Assembly (NCBI RefSeq): GCF_030287445.1
Contig: NZ_JASVWB010000002.1
Span: forward strand, 3,038,001-3,102,000
DNA length: 64,000 bases
From: Streptomyces sp. ALI-76-A
Lineage (GTDB): Bacteria > Actinomycetota > Actinomycetes > Streptomycetales > Streptomycetaceae
Direction: 5' to 3'
A model generated the notes under the pieces. The model made no database searches, was not told the DNA's origin, and worked only from the letters and a program-made list of their open reading frames with translations. A program made the translations under genes and the position numbers. This document shows positions 28,186-35,025 of this stretch, one piece after another (the first letter of the stretch is position 1; each line of letters begins with the position of its first letter).

Positions 28186-28608
28186 ATGCTCGCGCGCACC
28201 GGTGCCCTCGGTGATCTGGACCGCCTCACGCATCAGCTCGCGCACGCCGCCCCCGCCTCGGCCGACGCCCTCATCCCGGCGGACGCCTGGCGCGACGACG
28301 AGGCTCTCTACGTACAGTTCGACCTGCCCGGCATGGACCCCGCCGACCTGGATCTGACCGTCGAACGCGGCATGCTGACCCTCACCGCGCACCGCCCCTC
28401 CCCCATCCCCGAAGGGGCCCAGCCGGTGCTCACCGAACGGCTCACCGGCCGCTTCACCCGTCGGCTGACCCTCTCGGACGCCCTGGACACCGACGCCGTC
28501 GACGCCCGCTACGACAACGGTGTCCTCACCCTGCGCATCCCGCTCGCCGCGCACGCCAAGCCCCGCAGGATCGCCATCAACGGCGGTCGCAGGCAGCTCA
28601 CGGCCTGA
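28186..28608 (+). CDS. Hsp20/alpha-crystallin small heat-shock protein
   Basis: 140 aa. The alpha-crystallin domain spans about residues 35-128: DAWRDDEALYVQFDLPGMDPADLDLTVERGMLTLTAHRPS, then GRFTRRLTLSDALDTDAVDARYDNGVLTLRIPLA with the conserved GVL. The C-terminus has KPRRIAI, a variant of the I-x-I anchor. It binds unfolding proteins without ATP and forms oligomers. It resembles Streptomyces Hsp18. The ATG is preceded by AAGGGAG. A near-consensus promoter and half of a HAIR element lie upstream, suggesting heat control. Confidence 0.9.
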   Translation: MLARTGALGDLDRLTHQLAHAAPASADALIPADAWRDDEALYVQFDLPGMDPADLDLTVERGMLTLTAHRPSPIPEGAQPVLTERLTGRFTRRLTLSDALDTDAVDARYDNGVLTLRIPLAAHAKPRRIAINGGRRQLTA

Positions 28609-28661
28609 CGGCCGCCCGGCCCCCGCGGAGGCAGGTCACCGACGACGAGAGGAGTTCGACC

Positions 28662-28832
28662 GTGAGCGCCCTGCTGTGGCTGCTCATCCCGCTGTGCACC
28701 GGCATCACCGCGAGCGTGTGGGCCTGGAGAGCAGGCCGCGGCTGCCCGGGCCCGCCCGACCACGACACCTGGCAGGACCTCGACCGCCACCAGCGTCTGC
28801 GCGCGGTGTTGAGCGGCCCGGTACGCCACTGA
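28662..28832 (+). CDS. Small single-pass membrane protein
   Basis: 56 aa, GTG start with AGAGGAG 7 nt upstream. The first half is one hydrophobic helix (SALLWLLIPLCTGITASVWAW). The second half is polar and charged (RAGRGCPGPPDHDTWQDLDRHQRLRAVLSGPVRH), probably cytoplasmic. I do not recognise a family. Third-position GC bias is strong and the ribosome-binding site is good, so I believe it is real. It lies 53 bp after hsp20 and may be cotranscribed with it. Confidence 0.65.
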   Translation: MSALLWLLIPLCTGITASVWAWRAGRGCPGPPDHDTWQDLDRHQRLRAVLSGPVRH

Positions 28833-29184
28833 CAGGATCGGCACCCCGGCACGCCACTCAGCCGCACCGGCGCGGGCCGGCCGCGAGACGTGAGCGTCCG
28901 TCCCGGCCGCCCCGCGGCGCCCTCGCGGCGGGAGTGGACGAGCGGGGCGGGCGTTAGGGTCGTCGATATGTTGATGCGGCCCCCTGGGCACGGCGGTGAG
29001 GCACCTCCCCGGGAGGGCCCGGCCACCGTGAACGACAGCGGAGGTCCGGGAGCGCCGGATCCTCGTCCCGCGGCAGGCGATGCCATGGGGCGGGTCTGAC
29101 GCGGGTCGTCGCCGCACAAGGGACCGGGACCGACCGCCGGAGGGCGGAGCACCCCGTTCCGCCGCACAGCAGGAGGGGACGACA
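28833..29184. other. Leader region of the PAS-ANTAR gene
   Basis: About 350 bases, containing the tentative leaderless small ORF at 28968 and GC-rich inverted repeats (for example around 28885-28935). ANTAR proteins often act on hairpins in leaders, but no ANTAR-type dual hairpin could be identified with confidence. Confidence 0.4.
28968..29099 (+). CDS. Possible leaderless 43-aa leader peptide (tentative)
   Basis: ATG at 28968 has TAGGGT exactly 7 nt upstream, the same spacing as other leaderless genes in the window. The frame encodes 43 residues (MLMRPPGHGGEAPPREGP...AAGDAMGRV) and ends 85 nt before the PAS-ANTAR start, in a different frame. It has no recognised homologue and is proline/glycine-rich. 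It could be a true small protein, a leader peptide, or simply the 5' end of the regulator mRNA. Confidence 0.3.
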   Translation: MLMRPPGHGGEAPPREGPATVNDSGGPGAPDPRPAAGDAMGRV

Positions 29185-29811
29185 GTGGCCGACGCAGACG
29201 AGCAACTGACCGAACTGACCGGGGTCTTCGTCTTCCGGGTCCCGGAGGACACCTGGTGGTGGTCGGACGACCTGTTCCGGCTGCTCGGCTACGAGGCCGA
29301 CACCTTGCCGCCCTCCGCGGCCCTGCTGCGGGACCATGTCCATCCCGAGGACCACTCGCTGCTCGACCGGGCCCTGAACCCGGGGAGGCGCACCGGCCGG
29401 CCCTTCACCTGCTTCCTGCGCGTCCAGGACAAGGGCGGCACCGAACACCAGGTGGTGCTGGTCGGCGACGGGCGGCGCGACGGCGACGACGTCGTGGTCC
29501 TGCGCGGCTTCCTCGTCGACCTGGGGCAGGCGGTGACGGACGCCGCGCTCCGCGCCGCCGCCGACGACATCGCCCGGGCCCGGAGATCACAGGAGGACGT
29601 GGACATCGCCCGGGGCGTGCTGATGGCGCTGTACGGCGTCGACGCCGACGTGGCACTGCGGATCCTGCGCCGCCATTCCCAGCACACCAACGTCAAGCTC
29701 CGCACACTCGCCCGGACGCTGCGCGAGGCCGCCCCGACGACACCCGGTGATCCGCAGCACGATCTGCACCAGCGGGTGTCCCGGGCGCTGTACCCGCTCG
29801 ACCGGCGCTGA
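29185..29811 (+). CDS. PAS and ANTAR domain regulator
   Basis: 208 aa. Residues about 8-110 form a PAS-like sensor (TGVFVFRVPEDTWWWSDDLFRLLGYEADTLPPSAALLRDHVHPEDHSLLDRAL). Residues about 130-190 are an ANTAR RNA-binding domain (ARRSQEDVDIARGVLMALYGVDADVALRILRRHSQHTNVKLRTLARTL), with the conserved Ala-x-Gly, and Leu/Val-rich three-helix pattern. ANTAR proteins bind dual hairpins in nascent RNA and prevent termination; the PAS domain would sense redox, light or a ligand. The GTG follows AGGAGGGG by 6 nt. The target RNA is unknown. Confidence 0.88.
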   Translation: MADADEQLTELTGVFVFRVPEDTWWWSDDLFRLLGYEADTLPPSAALLRDHVHPEDHSLLDRALNPGRRTGRPFTCFLRVQDKGGTEHQVVLVGDGRRDGDDVVVLRGFLVDLGQAVTDAALRAAADDIARARRSQEDVDIARGVLMALYGVDADVALRILRRHSQHTNVKLRTLARTLREAAPTTPGDPQHDLHQRVSRALYPLDRR

Positions 29812-30047
29812 GATCCGCGTACGGGCCGACCCGCCGGGGTACTGGGGTGGCAGCCCGCCGGTTGGAAAGGCAGTCCGGCGGACCAGCACTCCCGGGGTGC
29901 CCCGGGGCGCCCCGGCGAGTGCGCGCCCGGGGCCGGCCCGCGCACGCCCGCCGGCGCACCGAGCTGCTCCGGGCGTCTCGCGACTCCGCACAACTCGTCC
30001 CCCGAGCAACTCGCCTCCCAAAATCGAACAGGCGTAGCATTAGCGTC

Positions 30048-30401
30048 GTGGCTACGACCTATGACTTTCCGAGTGACCTCCTCGCCGGTCAGGAGGAGCT
30101 GCATCAGGTCCGGGCCGAGCTGTCGGCCCTGCTCAAACGGCTTCCCTGGTCGGTCGAGCCGCTGGACGGTTTCAGTGACGACAACGGCTGGCGCAAGGTG
30201 GAACGCCCCGCCTCCCCCGGCTGGACGGCCGACGAACAGGCCGAGGTGGAGAAGCTCCGGCAGCGCGAGCACGAACTCGCGGTCTTCGTCAGTGGTCACC
30301 GCTTCTGGGCGGAGGTCACGGGGGCGGGACGCGTGGACGCCCGGATGAAGCTGAAGCACGCGCACGAGGCTCCGGAGAGGCCGGAGGAGAAGAGGACCTG
30401 A
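30048..30401 (+). CDS. Conserved hypothetical soluble protein
   Basis: 117 aa, no family recognised. It is charged, with a helical first half (DLLAGQEELHQVRAELSALLKRLPWSVEPL), a conserved-looking centre (DDNGWRKVERPASPGWTADEQAEVEKLRQREHELAVFVSGHRFW) and a basic, disordered tail. No signal peptide or membrane segment. The GTG at 30048 has no ribosome-binding site, but TAGCAT ends 7 nt upstream, so it is probably leaderless. It ends 8 bp before a terminator that is shared with the convergent tRNA gene. Confidence 0.75.
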   Translation: MATTYDFPSDLLAGQEELHQVRAELSALLKRLPWSVEPLDGFSDDNGWRKVERPASPGWTADEQAEVEKLRQREHELAVFVSGHRFWAEVTGAGRVDARMKLKHAHEAPERPEEKRT

Positions 30402-30409
30402 AGCGACGA

Positions 30410-30441
30410 GAGGACCCCGGCCATGATCGGCCGGGGTCCTC
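30410..30441. terminator. Bidirectional terminator between hypothetical gene and tRNA-Val
   Basis: A perfect 13-bp stem (GAGGACCCCGGCC at 30410-30422 with 30429-30441) and 6-nt loop. It lies 8 bases from each flanking gene end. Confidence 0.85.
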
Positions 30442-30449
30442 TTCCGGTG

Positions 30450-30521
<72 letters not shown>

Positions 30522-30778
30522 GAGACGAGTCGACAGCCTACCTTGCCCGGGGCACTGCCCCGCAAACCCGCGCGGGGGACGCTCCCCGTGCGAGGGGCTG
30601 TCGCGAGGGCCCGTACGGGGCCCCCGTACGGGGGTTATCCCCACCCGGAACCCGGGAGTACGCAGGATCCCCCGGCCGGCGCCGGATCCGTACGGTCGAA
30701 GCACGAAGAGCGAAGAGGAGGGGCGGGCGCGCGGAGCGTCCGCCGGACCTTCGCCGGCCGTCCCAGGGGGAGATCGTC

Positions 30779-31603
30779 ATGTTCCGTTCCGTTGCCGCCC
30801 GTACCGTCGCCGCGGCCGGTGTCGTCGCGGTCCTCGTGGCGGGAGCCGGCGCCTGTGGTGCCTCCGCCGGGGACGACAAGGAGCCCGACCACCGGTCCTT
30901 CGCCGTGCAGGGACGCACCCTCACCATCGACTCCGACGACTCGGCCCTGGAGATCGTCGCCGCGGACACCCACCCGGCGGGCAAGGTCGAGGTCACCCGG
31001 TGGTTCCAGGGCACGGTCGCCCTCGGCAAGGATCCCGAGGTGAGCTGGGCCATGACGGACGACCGGCTGAAGCTGCGGATGAGGTGCTCGGGCGTGGTGG
31101 CCGACTGCGCGGCCAGGCACCGCATCGAGGTGCCGCGCGGGATCGCCGTCAAGGTCGAGGACGGCGACGGCAGCGTCCGCGCGCGGGGCTTCGAGGATCC
31201 GCTGAGCATCCGCACGGGAGACGGTTCGGTCCGCGTCACCGACACCTCCGGCCCGCTGAGCGTGCGCACGGGCGACGGTTCGGTCCGCGTCAGCGACACC
31301 TCCGGCCCGCTGGACCTGCGCACCGGGGACGGCTCCGTCCGCGCGGACGTCTCCTCACGGCGGGTCAGCGCCCGCAGCGGCGACGGCTCGGTCCACCTCG
31401 AACTCGGCGCCGTACCGGACCGGGTGGACTCCCGCGCCGGGGACGGCTCGGTCACGGTGGTGCTGCCGCGCGCCGCGTACCGCGTGACCACGCAGACCGG
31501 CGACGGCGGGGTGGACGTGTCCGTGCCCCGGGACGAATCCAGCTCCCACGTGGTGTCCGCGCGGACCGGTGACGGCAAAGTCACGGTCCGAACCGCGAAC
31601 TGA
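30779..31603 (+). CDS. DUF4097-type beta-repeat lipoprotein
   Basis: 274 aa. Residues 1-27 look like a lipoprotein signal (hydrophobic core VAAAGVVAVLVAGAGAC, candidate lipidated Cys26), although -3 is Ala rather than Leu. The rest is a repeat protein: GDGSVR(V/A) recurs about eight times with a 16-22 residue spacing (DGDGSVRARG, TGDGSVRVTD, TGDGSVRVSD, TGDGSVRADV, SGDGSVHLEL and so on), as in DUF4097 adhesin-like beta-helices. It is probably on the outer face of the membrane. Role unknown. The ATG follows GGGGGAG. Confidence 0.8.
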   Translation: MFRSVAARTVAAAGVVAVLVAGAGACGASAGDDKEPDHRSFAVQGRTLTIDSDDSALEIVAADTHPAGKVEVTRWFQGTVALGKDPEVSWAMTDDRLKLRMRCSGVVADCAARHRIEVPRGIAVKVEDGDGSVRARGFEDPLSIRTGDGSVRVTDTSGPLSVRTGDGSVRVSDTSGPLDLRTGDGSVRADVSSRRVSARSGDGSVHLELGAVPDRVDSRAGDGSVTVVLPRAAYRVTTQTGDGGVDVSVPRDESSSHVVSARTGDGKVTVRTAN

Positions 31604-31677
31604 ACGGCCCGTGTGTTCGTCCTCAACCGGTGGGAGAATGACACGGGGCAGGACGGATGACAGCACGGGAGAGGGAT

Positions 31678-33060
31678 GTGACGGCGACACCATCGCAGTC
31701 GTACTCGCCGTTGGTGCCACGCGCACCCCGTCCCGTGCGGACCGCGCTCCGCGACACCCTCACCCTGGTCGGGCTGCCGCTCGTCGCCGCGCTCGCGCTG
31801 CCCGTCGCCTTCGCCGGCGGCGGCACCCGGCGCTGGTTCGGCGGGCGCGCGGAGAACCAGCGCGCCGAGGCGCAGGCCGCGAAGGACGCCGCCGCGGCGG
31901 CCTTCTACGACCTCGACACCGCCCAGCGCGATCTGCGGATCTCGATCGAGACCATCACCGCGGTCGACGACTCCCCGGCCGCCCGGCGCGCGGTCGCCGA
32001 GTTCGAGGCGATCGGCCTGCGCATCGACGAGGCCAGCCGCCAGTACATCCAGGCGGTCGACGCCTGCGACCTCGACCGGGACGACCTGGAGACCTCGGCC
32101 GCCACCCAGGCACGAACCGCGCTCACCCGGGCCAAGGACGAGCTGGAACGGGTCAAGCGGGAACTGGACCGGTTCACCGGTGGTCTCGGGCCGCTGCTCG
32201 GCAAGGCCGAGACCCAGCTGGCCCGGCTCGCCCCGGCCGTCGAGCGGGCCCGCCAGGGACTGCTGGCCGCGTCGAACGCCCTTGACGCCGTACGGGGTTC
32301 GGGGCTGAAGGCGGACGACCTCGCCGCCCGTCTCGCCGCCCTCGGCCCCGAGCTGACCAAGCTCAACCAGGGCGCCGGACAGCACGGTGTGCCGCAGACC
32401 CTGGAGCGCGCCGAGCGGGTGGCCCGGGAGGCGGAGGCGGTCCGGGTGGAGGCCGAGCGGCTGCCCGAGCGGGCCGCCGAGATCGACCACCGGCTGGTGT
32501 CCCTGCGCACCCGCGCCGAGGCCCTCACGACCCGCGCCGACCAGGTCGAGCCGATCCTGAGCGAACTGCGCCGGCGCTTCACCGTCGCCTGCTGGCAGGA
32601 CCTCCAGCACATCCCGGAGCAGGCCGAGCAGAACGTGGCGCAGGCCGAGCTGAAGCTGCGGGAGGCCCGCGCCGCACGCGACGAACAGCGCTGGCCGGAC
32701 GCGACCGCCCTGCTGTCGACGGTCCGCGCCCTGCTGAACACGACCGACGAGTCCGTCTCCGCCGCCGGCGACCGGCTGCGCCGCCTGAACGCCGTCCAGA
32801 AGGACCCCCAGCAGGAGATCGACCGGACCCGCTTCGCCATCCGGGACGCCCAGCGCCTGGCCATGGCCGGCCGCCACACCCCCGACCCCCGCCACGCACG
32901 GCCCCTGGACGAGGCGGTCGCCCGCCTGGACCGGGCGGTCGCCACCCTGGAGGGCCGCCACCCCGACTACTGGCACTTCCTGACGGAGACGGAGGGGGTA
33001 CGGCAGTCGGTCACCCGGGTCGTCAACCAGATCCGGGAGGAGCGCGGGTCCGGACACTGA
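31678..33060 (+). CDS. Membrane-anchored coiled-coil protein
   Basis: 460 aa. One hydrophobic helix (LTLVGLPLVAALALPVAFAGG, about residues 26-46) is followed by about 400 residues of almost continuous alpha-helix rich in Ala, Glu, Arg and Leu heptads. I see no catalytic motif. Similar proteins occur throughout Streptomyces without known role. The GTG at 31678 has GGGAGAGGG directly upstream; an in-frame ATG at 31657 is possible. It lies 74 bp after the DUF4097 gene on the same strand, so the two may form an operon. Confidence 0.75.
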   Translation: MTATPSQSYSPLVPRAPRPVRTALRDTLTLVGLPLVAALALPVAFAGGGTRRWFGGRAENQRAEAQAAKDAAAAAFYDLDTAQRDLRISIETITAVDDSPAARRAVAEFEAIGLRIDEASRQYIQAVDACDLDRDDLETSAATQARTALTRAKDELERVKRELDRFTGGLGPLLGKAETQLARLAPAVERARQGLLAASNALDAVRGSGLKADDLAARLAALGPELTKLNQGAGQHGVPQTLERAERVAREAEAVRVEAERLPERAAEIDHRLVSLRTRAEALTTRADQVEPILSELRRRFTVACWQDLQHIPEQAEQNVAQAELKLREARAARDEQRWPDATALLSTVRALLNTTDESVSAAGDRLRRLNAVQKDPQQEIDRTRFAIRDAQRLAMAGRHTPDPRHARPLDEAVARLDRAVATLEGRHPDYWHFLTETEGVRQSVTRVVNQIREERGSGH

Positions 33061-33103
33061 CACGCGCCCGCGCCGATACGCGGGCGCCGGTTAACCTGTG
33101 CTC

Positions 33104-33328
33104 ATGCCTCGCTACGAGTACCGCTGCCGGACCTGCGGCGACACCTTCGAACTGAGCCGTCCGATGGCGGAGTCCTCCGCCCCGACCGCCTGCCCCTCCG
33201 GCCACGACGACACGGTGAAGCTCCTGTCCACGGTGGCCGTCGGCGGTTCGGCCTCCGCCCCGGCCCCGTCCCCCGGCGCGGGCGGCGGAGGCGGAGGCGG
33301 CTGCTGCGGCGGGGGCTGCTGCGGCTGA
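33104..33328 (+). CDS. FmdB-family zinc-ribbon protein
   Basis: 74 aa. The N-terminal FmdB/CxxC domain is MPRYEYRCRTCGDTFELSRPM...ACPSGH; Cys8 and Cys11 form the first metal-binding pair, and the second knuckle is reduced to CPSGH. The C-terminal tail is Gly-rich and ends in GGGGGGGCCGGGCCG, four cysteines that could bind metal. FmdB proteins are small putative regulatory or metal-binding proteins of unknown role. There is no ribosome-binding site, but TAACCT ends 6 nt before the ATG, so it is a clear leaderless candidate. Confidence 0.85.
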   Translation: MPRYEYRCRTCGDTFELSRPMAESSAPTACPSGHDDTVKLLSTVAVGGSASAPAPSPGAGGGGGGGCCGGGCCG

Positions 33329-33423
33329 CGCCACCCGAGGCGCCTGTGGGCCGAGGAGGACCGCGGCGGATCACGCGGTCTTCCTCAGGGTGCCTTCAGC
33401 AACGGTTTTCTAGCGTGGACGGC

Positions 33424-34104
33424 ATGACAGCCATCGCAGCGCAGACGGTCACGGACGGAGGTCCGGGCCCGCAGTGGGTCAACGACCTCATGGACACACT
33501 GGGCGCGCCCGGCGCCGGCATCGCCATCGCCCTGGAGAACCTCTTCCCTCCGCTGCCCAGCGAGGTGATCCTGCCGCTCGCGGGGTTCGCGGCGAGCAGC
33601 GGGCGCATGGACCTGTTCGCCGTCCTGCTGTGGACGACAGCGGGTTCGGTGATCGGCGCGCTGGCGTTGTACGGGGTCGGTGCCCTGCTCGGCCGTGACC
33701 GCACGGTGGCGATAGCGGCCCGGCTGCCGCTGGTGAAGGTGACGGACATCGAGAAGACGGAGGCGTGGTTCCTGCGGCACGGCACCAAGGCGGTGTTCTT
33801 CGGCCGGATGATCCCGATCTTCCGCAGTCTGATATCGGTGCCGGCCGGCGTCGAGCGCATGCGCCTGCCGCTGTTCCTCGCCCTGACCACGCTGGGCAGC
33901 GCGCTGTGGAACACCGCCTTCGTGCTCGCCGGTTACGCCCTGGGCGACAACTGGACCGAGGTCACGACGATCGTCTCCGCGTACTCGAAGGTGGTCCTCG
34001 TCCTCGCCGCTGTGGCGGTGCTGGCGTTCGTCGGGACACGGCTGCTGCGGCGACCGGGATCGGGCCGCCGCAGGCAGCAGCGGGAAGCGCACCAGCGCCC
34101 GTAG
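33424..34104 (+). CDS. DedA-family membrane protein
   Basis: 226 aa. Classic DedA features: AIALENLFPPLPSEVILPLAGFAA (the E-x-x-x-P-x-P-x-E loop), GSVIGALALYGVGALLGRD, WFLRHGTKAVFFGRMIPIFRSLISVPAGVERM (the conserved G-R-x-x-P...R...G-x-x-x-M motif) and LGSALWNTAFVLAGYALGDNW. Likely roles are membrane lipid or polyprenyl-phosphate flipping and envelope homeostasis. Compared with the DedA protein at 25468 it is the more canonical member. TAGCGT ends 7 nt before the ATG and no ribosome-binding site is seen, so it is probably leaderless. Confidence 0.88.
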   Translation: MTAIAAQTVTDGGPGPQWVNDLMDTLGAPGAGIAIALENLFPPLPSEVILPLAGFAASSGRMDLFAVLLWTTAGSVIGALALYGVGALLGRDRTVAIAARLPLVKVTDIEKTEAWFLRHGTKAVFFGRMIPIFRSLISVPAGVERMRLPLFLALTTLGSALWNTAFVLAGYALGDNWTEVTTIVSAYSKVVLVLAAVAVLAFVGTRLLRRPGSGRRRQQREAHQRP

Positions 34105-34209
34105 CCGCGTGGCCGGCCCTGCGGGCGCGGCAGCGCGGCCGGAAGACGCCCGCCGGCGAGTCCGCGCCCGCCGGTCAGCCGCCCCGCTCCGCCAGGACGT
34201 CCCGCTCCG

Positions 34210-35025
34210 TCAGGACACCCCGCCCCGCACCACGCGCAGGAACTCCCGCAGGATCCGCTCCCCCGCCAGCACGCCCCGCTCGGGCAGCGCGCTGATCGAC
34301 GGTGCCGTCCAGCCGGCCTCCGCCAGTTCCCCGTGGCCCGGGCGCCAGCCCTGGTCCGCGGCGAGGAGGAGGTCGGCGTCGAGGAGGGAGTCGCCGGCGG
34401 CGAGGGTGAGGTCGGCGCCGGTACGGCGGGCGACCTCGTGCATGGCCGCGCTCTTGGTGAGCGGCTTGGGAACGGCGTAGATCTTGCGGCCCTGGAGGGA
34501 GACCGTCCAGCCGCGGTTCTCCGCCCAGACCGCGAGTTCCTTGACCCAGTCCTCCGGGAGGAGTTCACGTTCGACGACCAGGTAGGCGAAGAGGTCCTCG
34601 GCGATCCGGTGCTTGCGCACCCAGAGCGGGTCGGCCGTCGCCATCAGATGGTCGCGCACCTCGTCCAGCGACGCGCACTCCTCGGCCAGCCGGGCCGTCA
34701 CCCGCGCGTGCCAGTCGGGGTCGGACTCTCCGTCCACCAGGATGTGGCCGCCATTGGCGCAGATCGCGTACGTGGGCGGCGGACCCGGCAGGTTGATGCG
34801 CTGGTACTGCTTGCGGGTGCGGGTCGTGGTCGGTACGAAGACCGCCGCGTCCCCGAGTTCCCCGAGCAGTCCGGCGGCCGTCTCCGTCAGGAACGACAGC
34901 GGCTTGCTCTCGTGCACCTCGATGCACAGCAGTCGCGGGGCCCGCGCGTCCGGCATGGTCAGCGCGAGGGCCGCGGCGGAGTAGATCAGCGTACGGTCGA
35001 GGTCGCTCGCCACCAGTACCGGCAT
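34210..35025 (-). CDS. HAD phosphatase of the Ter-associated operon
   Basis: 271 aa. HAD motif I is VASDLDRTLIYS (Asp8, Asp10); motif II VFVPTTTRTRKQYQRI; a cap region in the middle; motif III KPLTKSAAM (Lys); motif IV TLAAGDSLLDADLLLAADQG. This sucrose-phosphatase-like HAD is a regular member of the biosynthetic operon described for Ter stress systems, thought to act in making a nucleoside-like metabolite. Its ATG overlaps the stop codon of the upstream gene (TGATG), so translation is coupled. It is last in the three-gene operon. The exact substrate is unknown. Confidence 0.82.
   Translation of the reverse strand: MPVLVASDLDRTLIYSAAALALTMPDARAPRLLCIEVHESKPLSFLTETAAGLLGELGDAAVFVPTTTRTRKQYQRINLPGPPPTYAICANGGHILVDGESDPDWHARVTARLAEECASLDEVRDHLMATADPLWVRKHRIAEDLFAYLVVERELLPEDWVKELAVWAENRGWTVSLQGRKIYAVPKPLTKSAAMHEVARRTGADLTLAAGDSLLDADLLLAADQGWRPGHGELAEAGWTAPSISALPERGVLAGERILREFLRVVRGGVS

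Noticed and set aside
30538..33063. Long minus-strand open frame opposite the DUF4097 and coiled-coil genes
   Set aside because: Antisense frames stay open in GC-rich DNA; its codon bias and content are those of a shadow, while the plus-strand genes have motifs and start sites.
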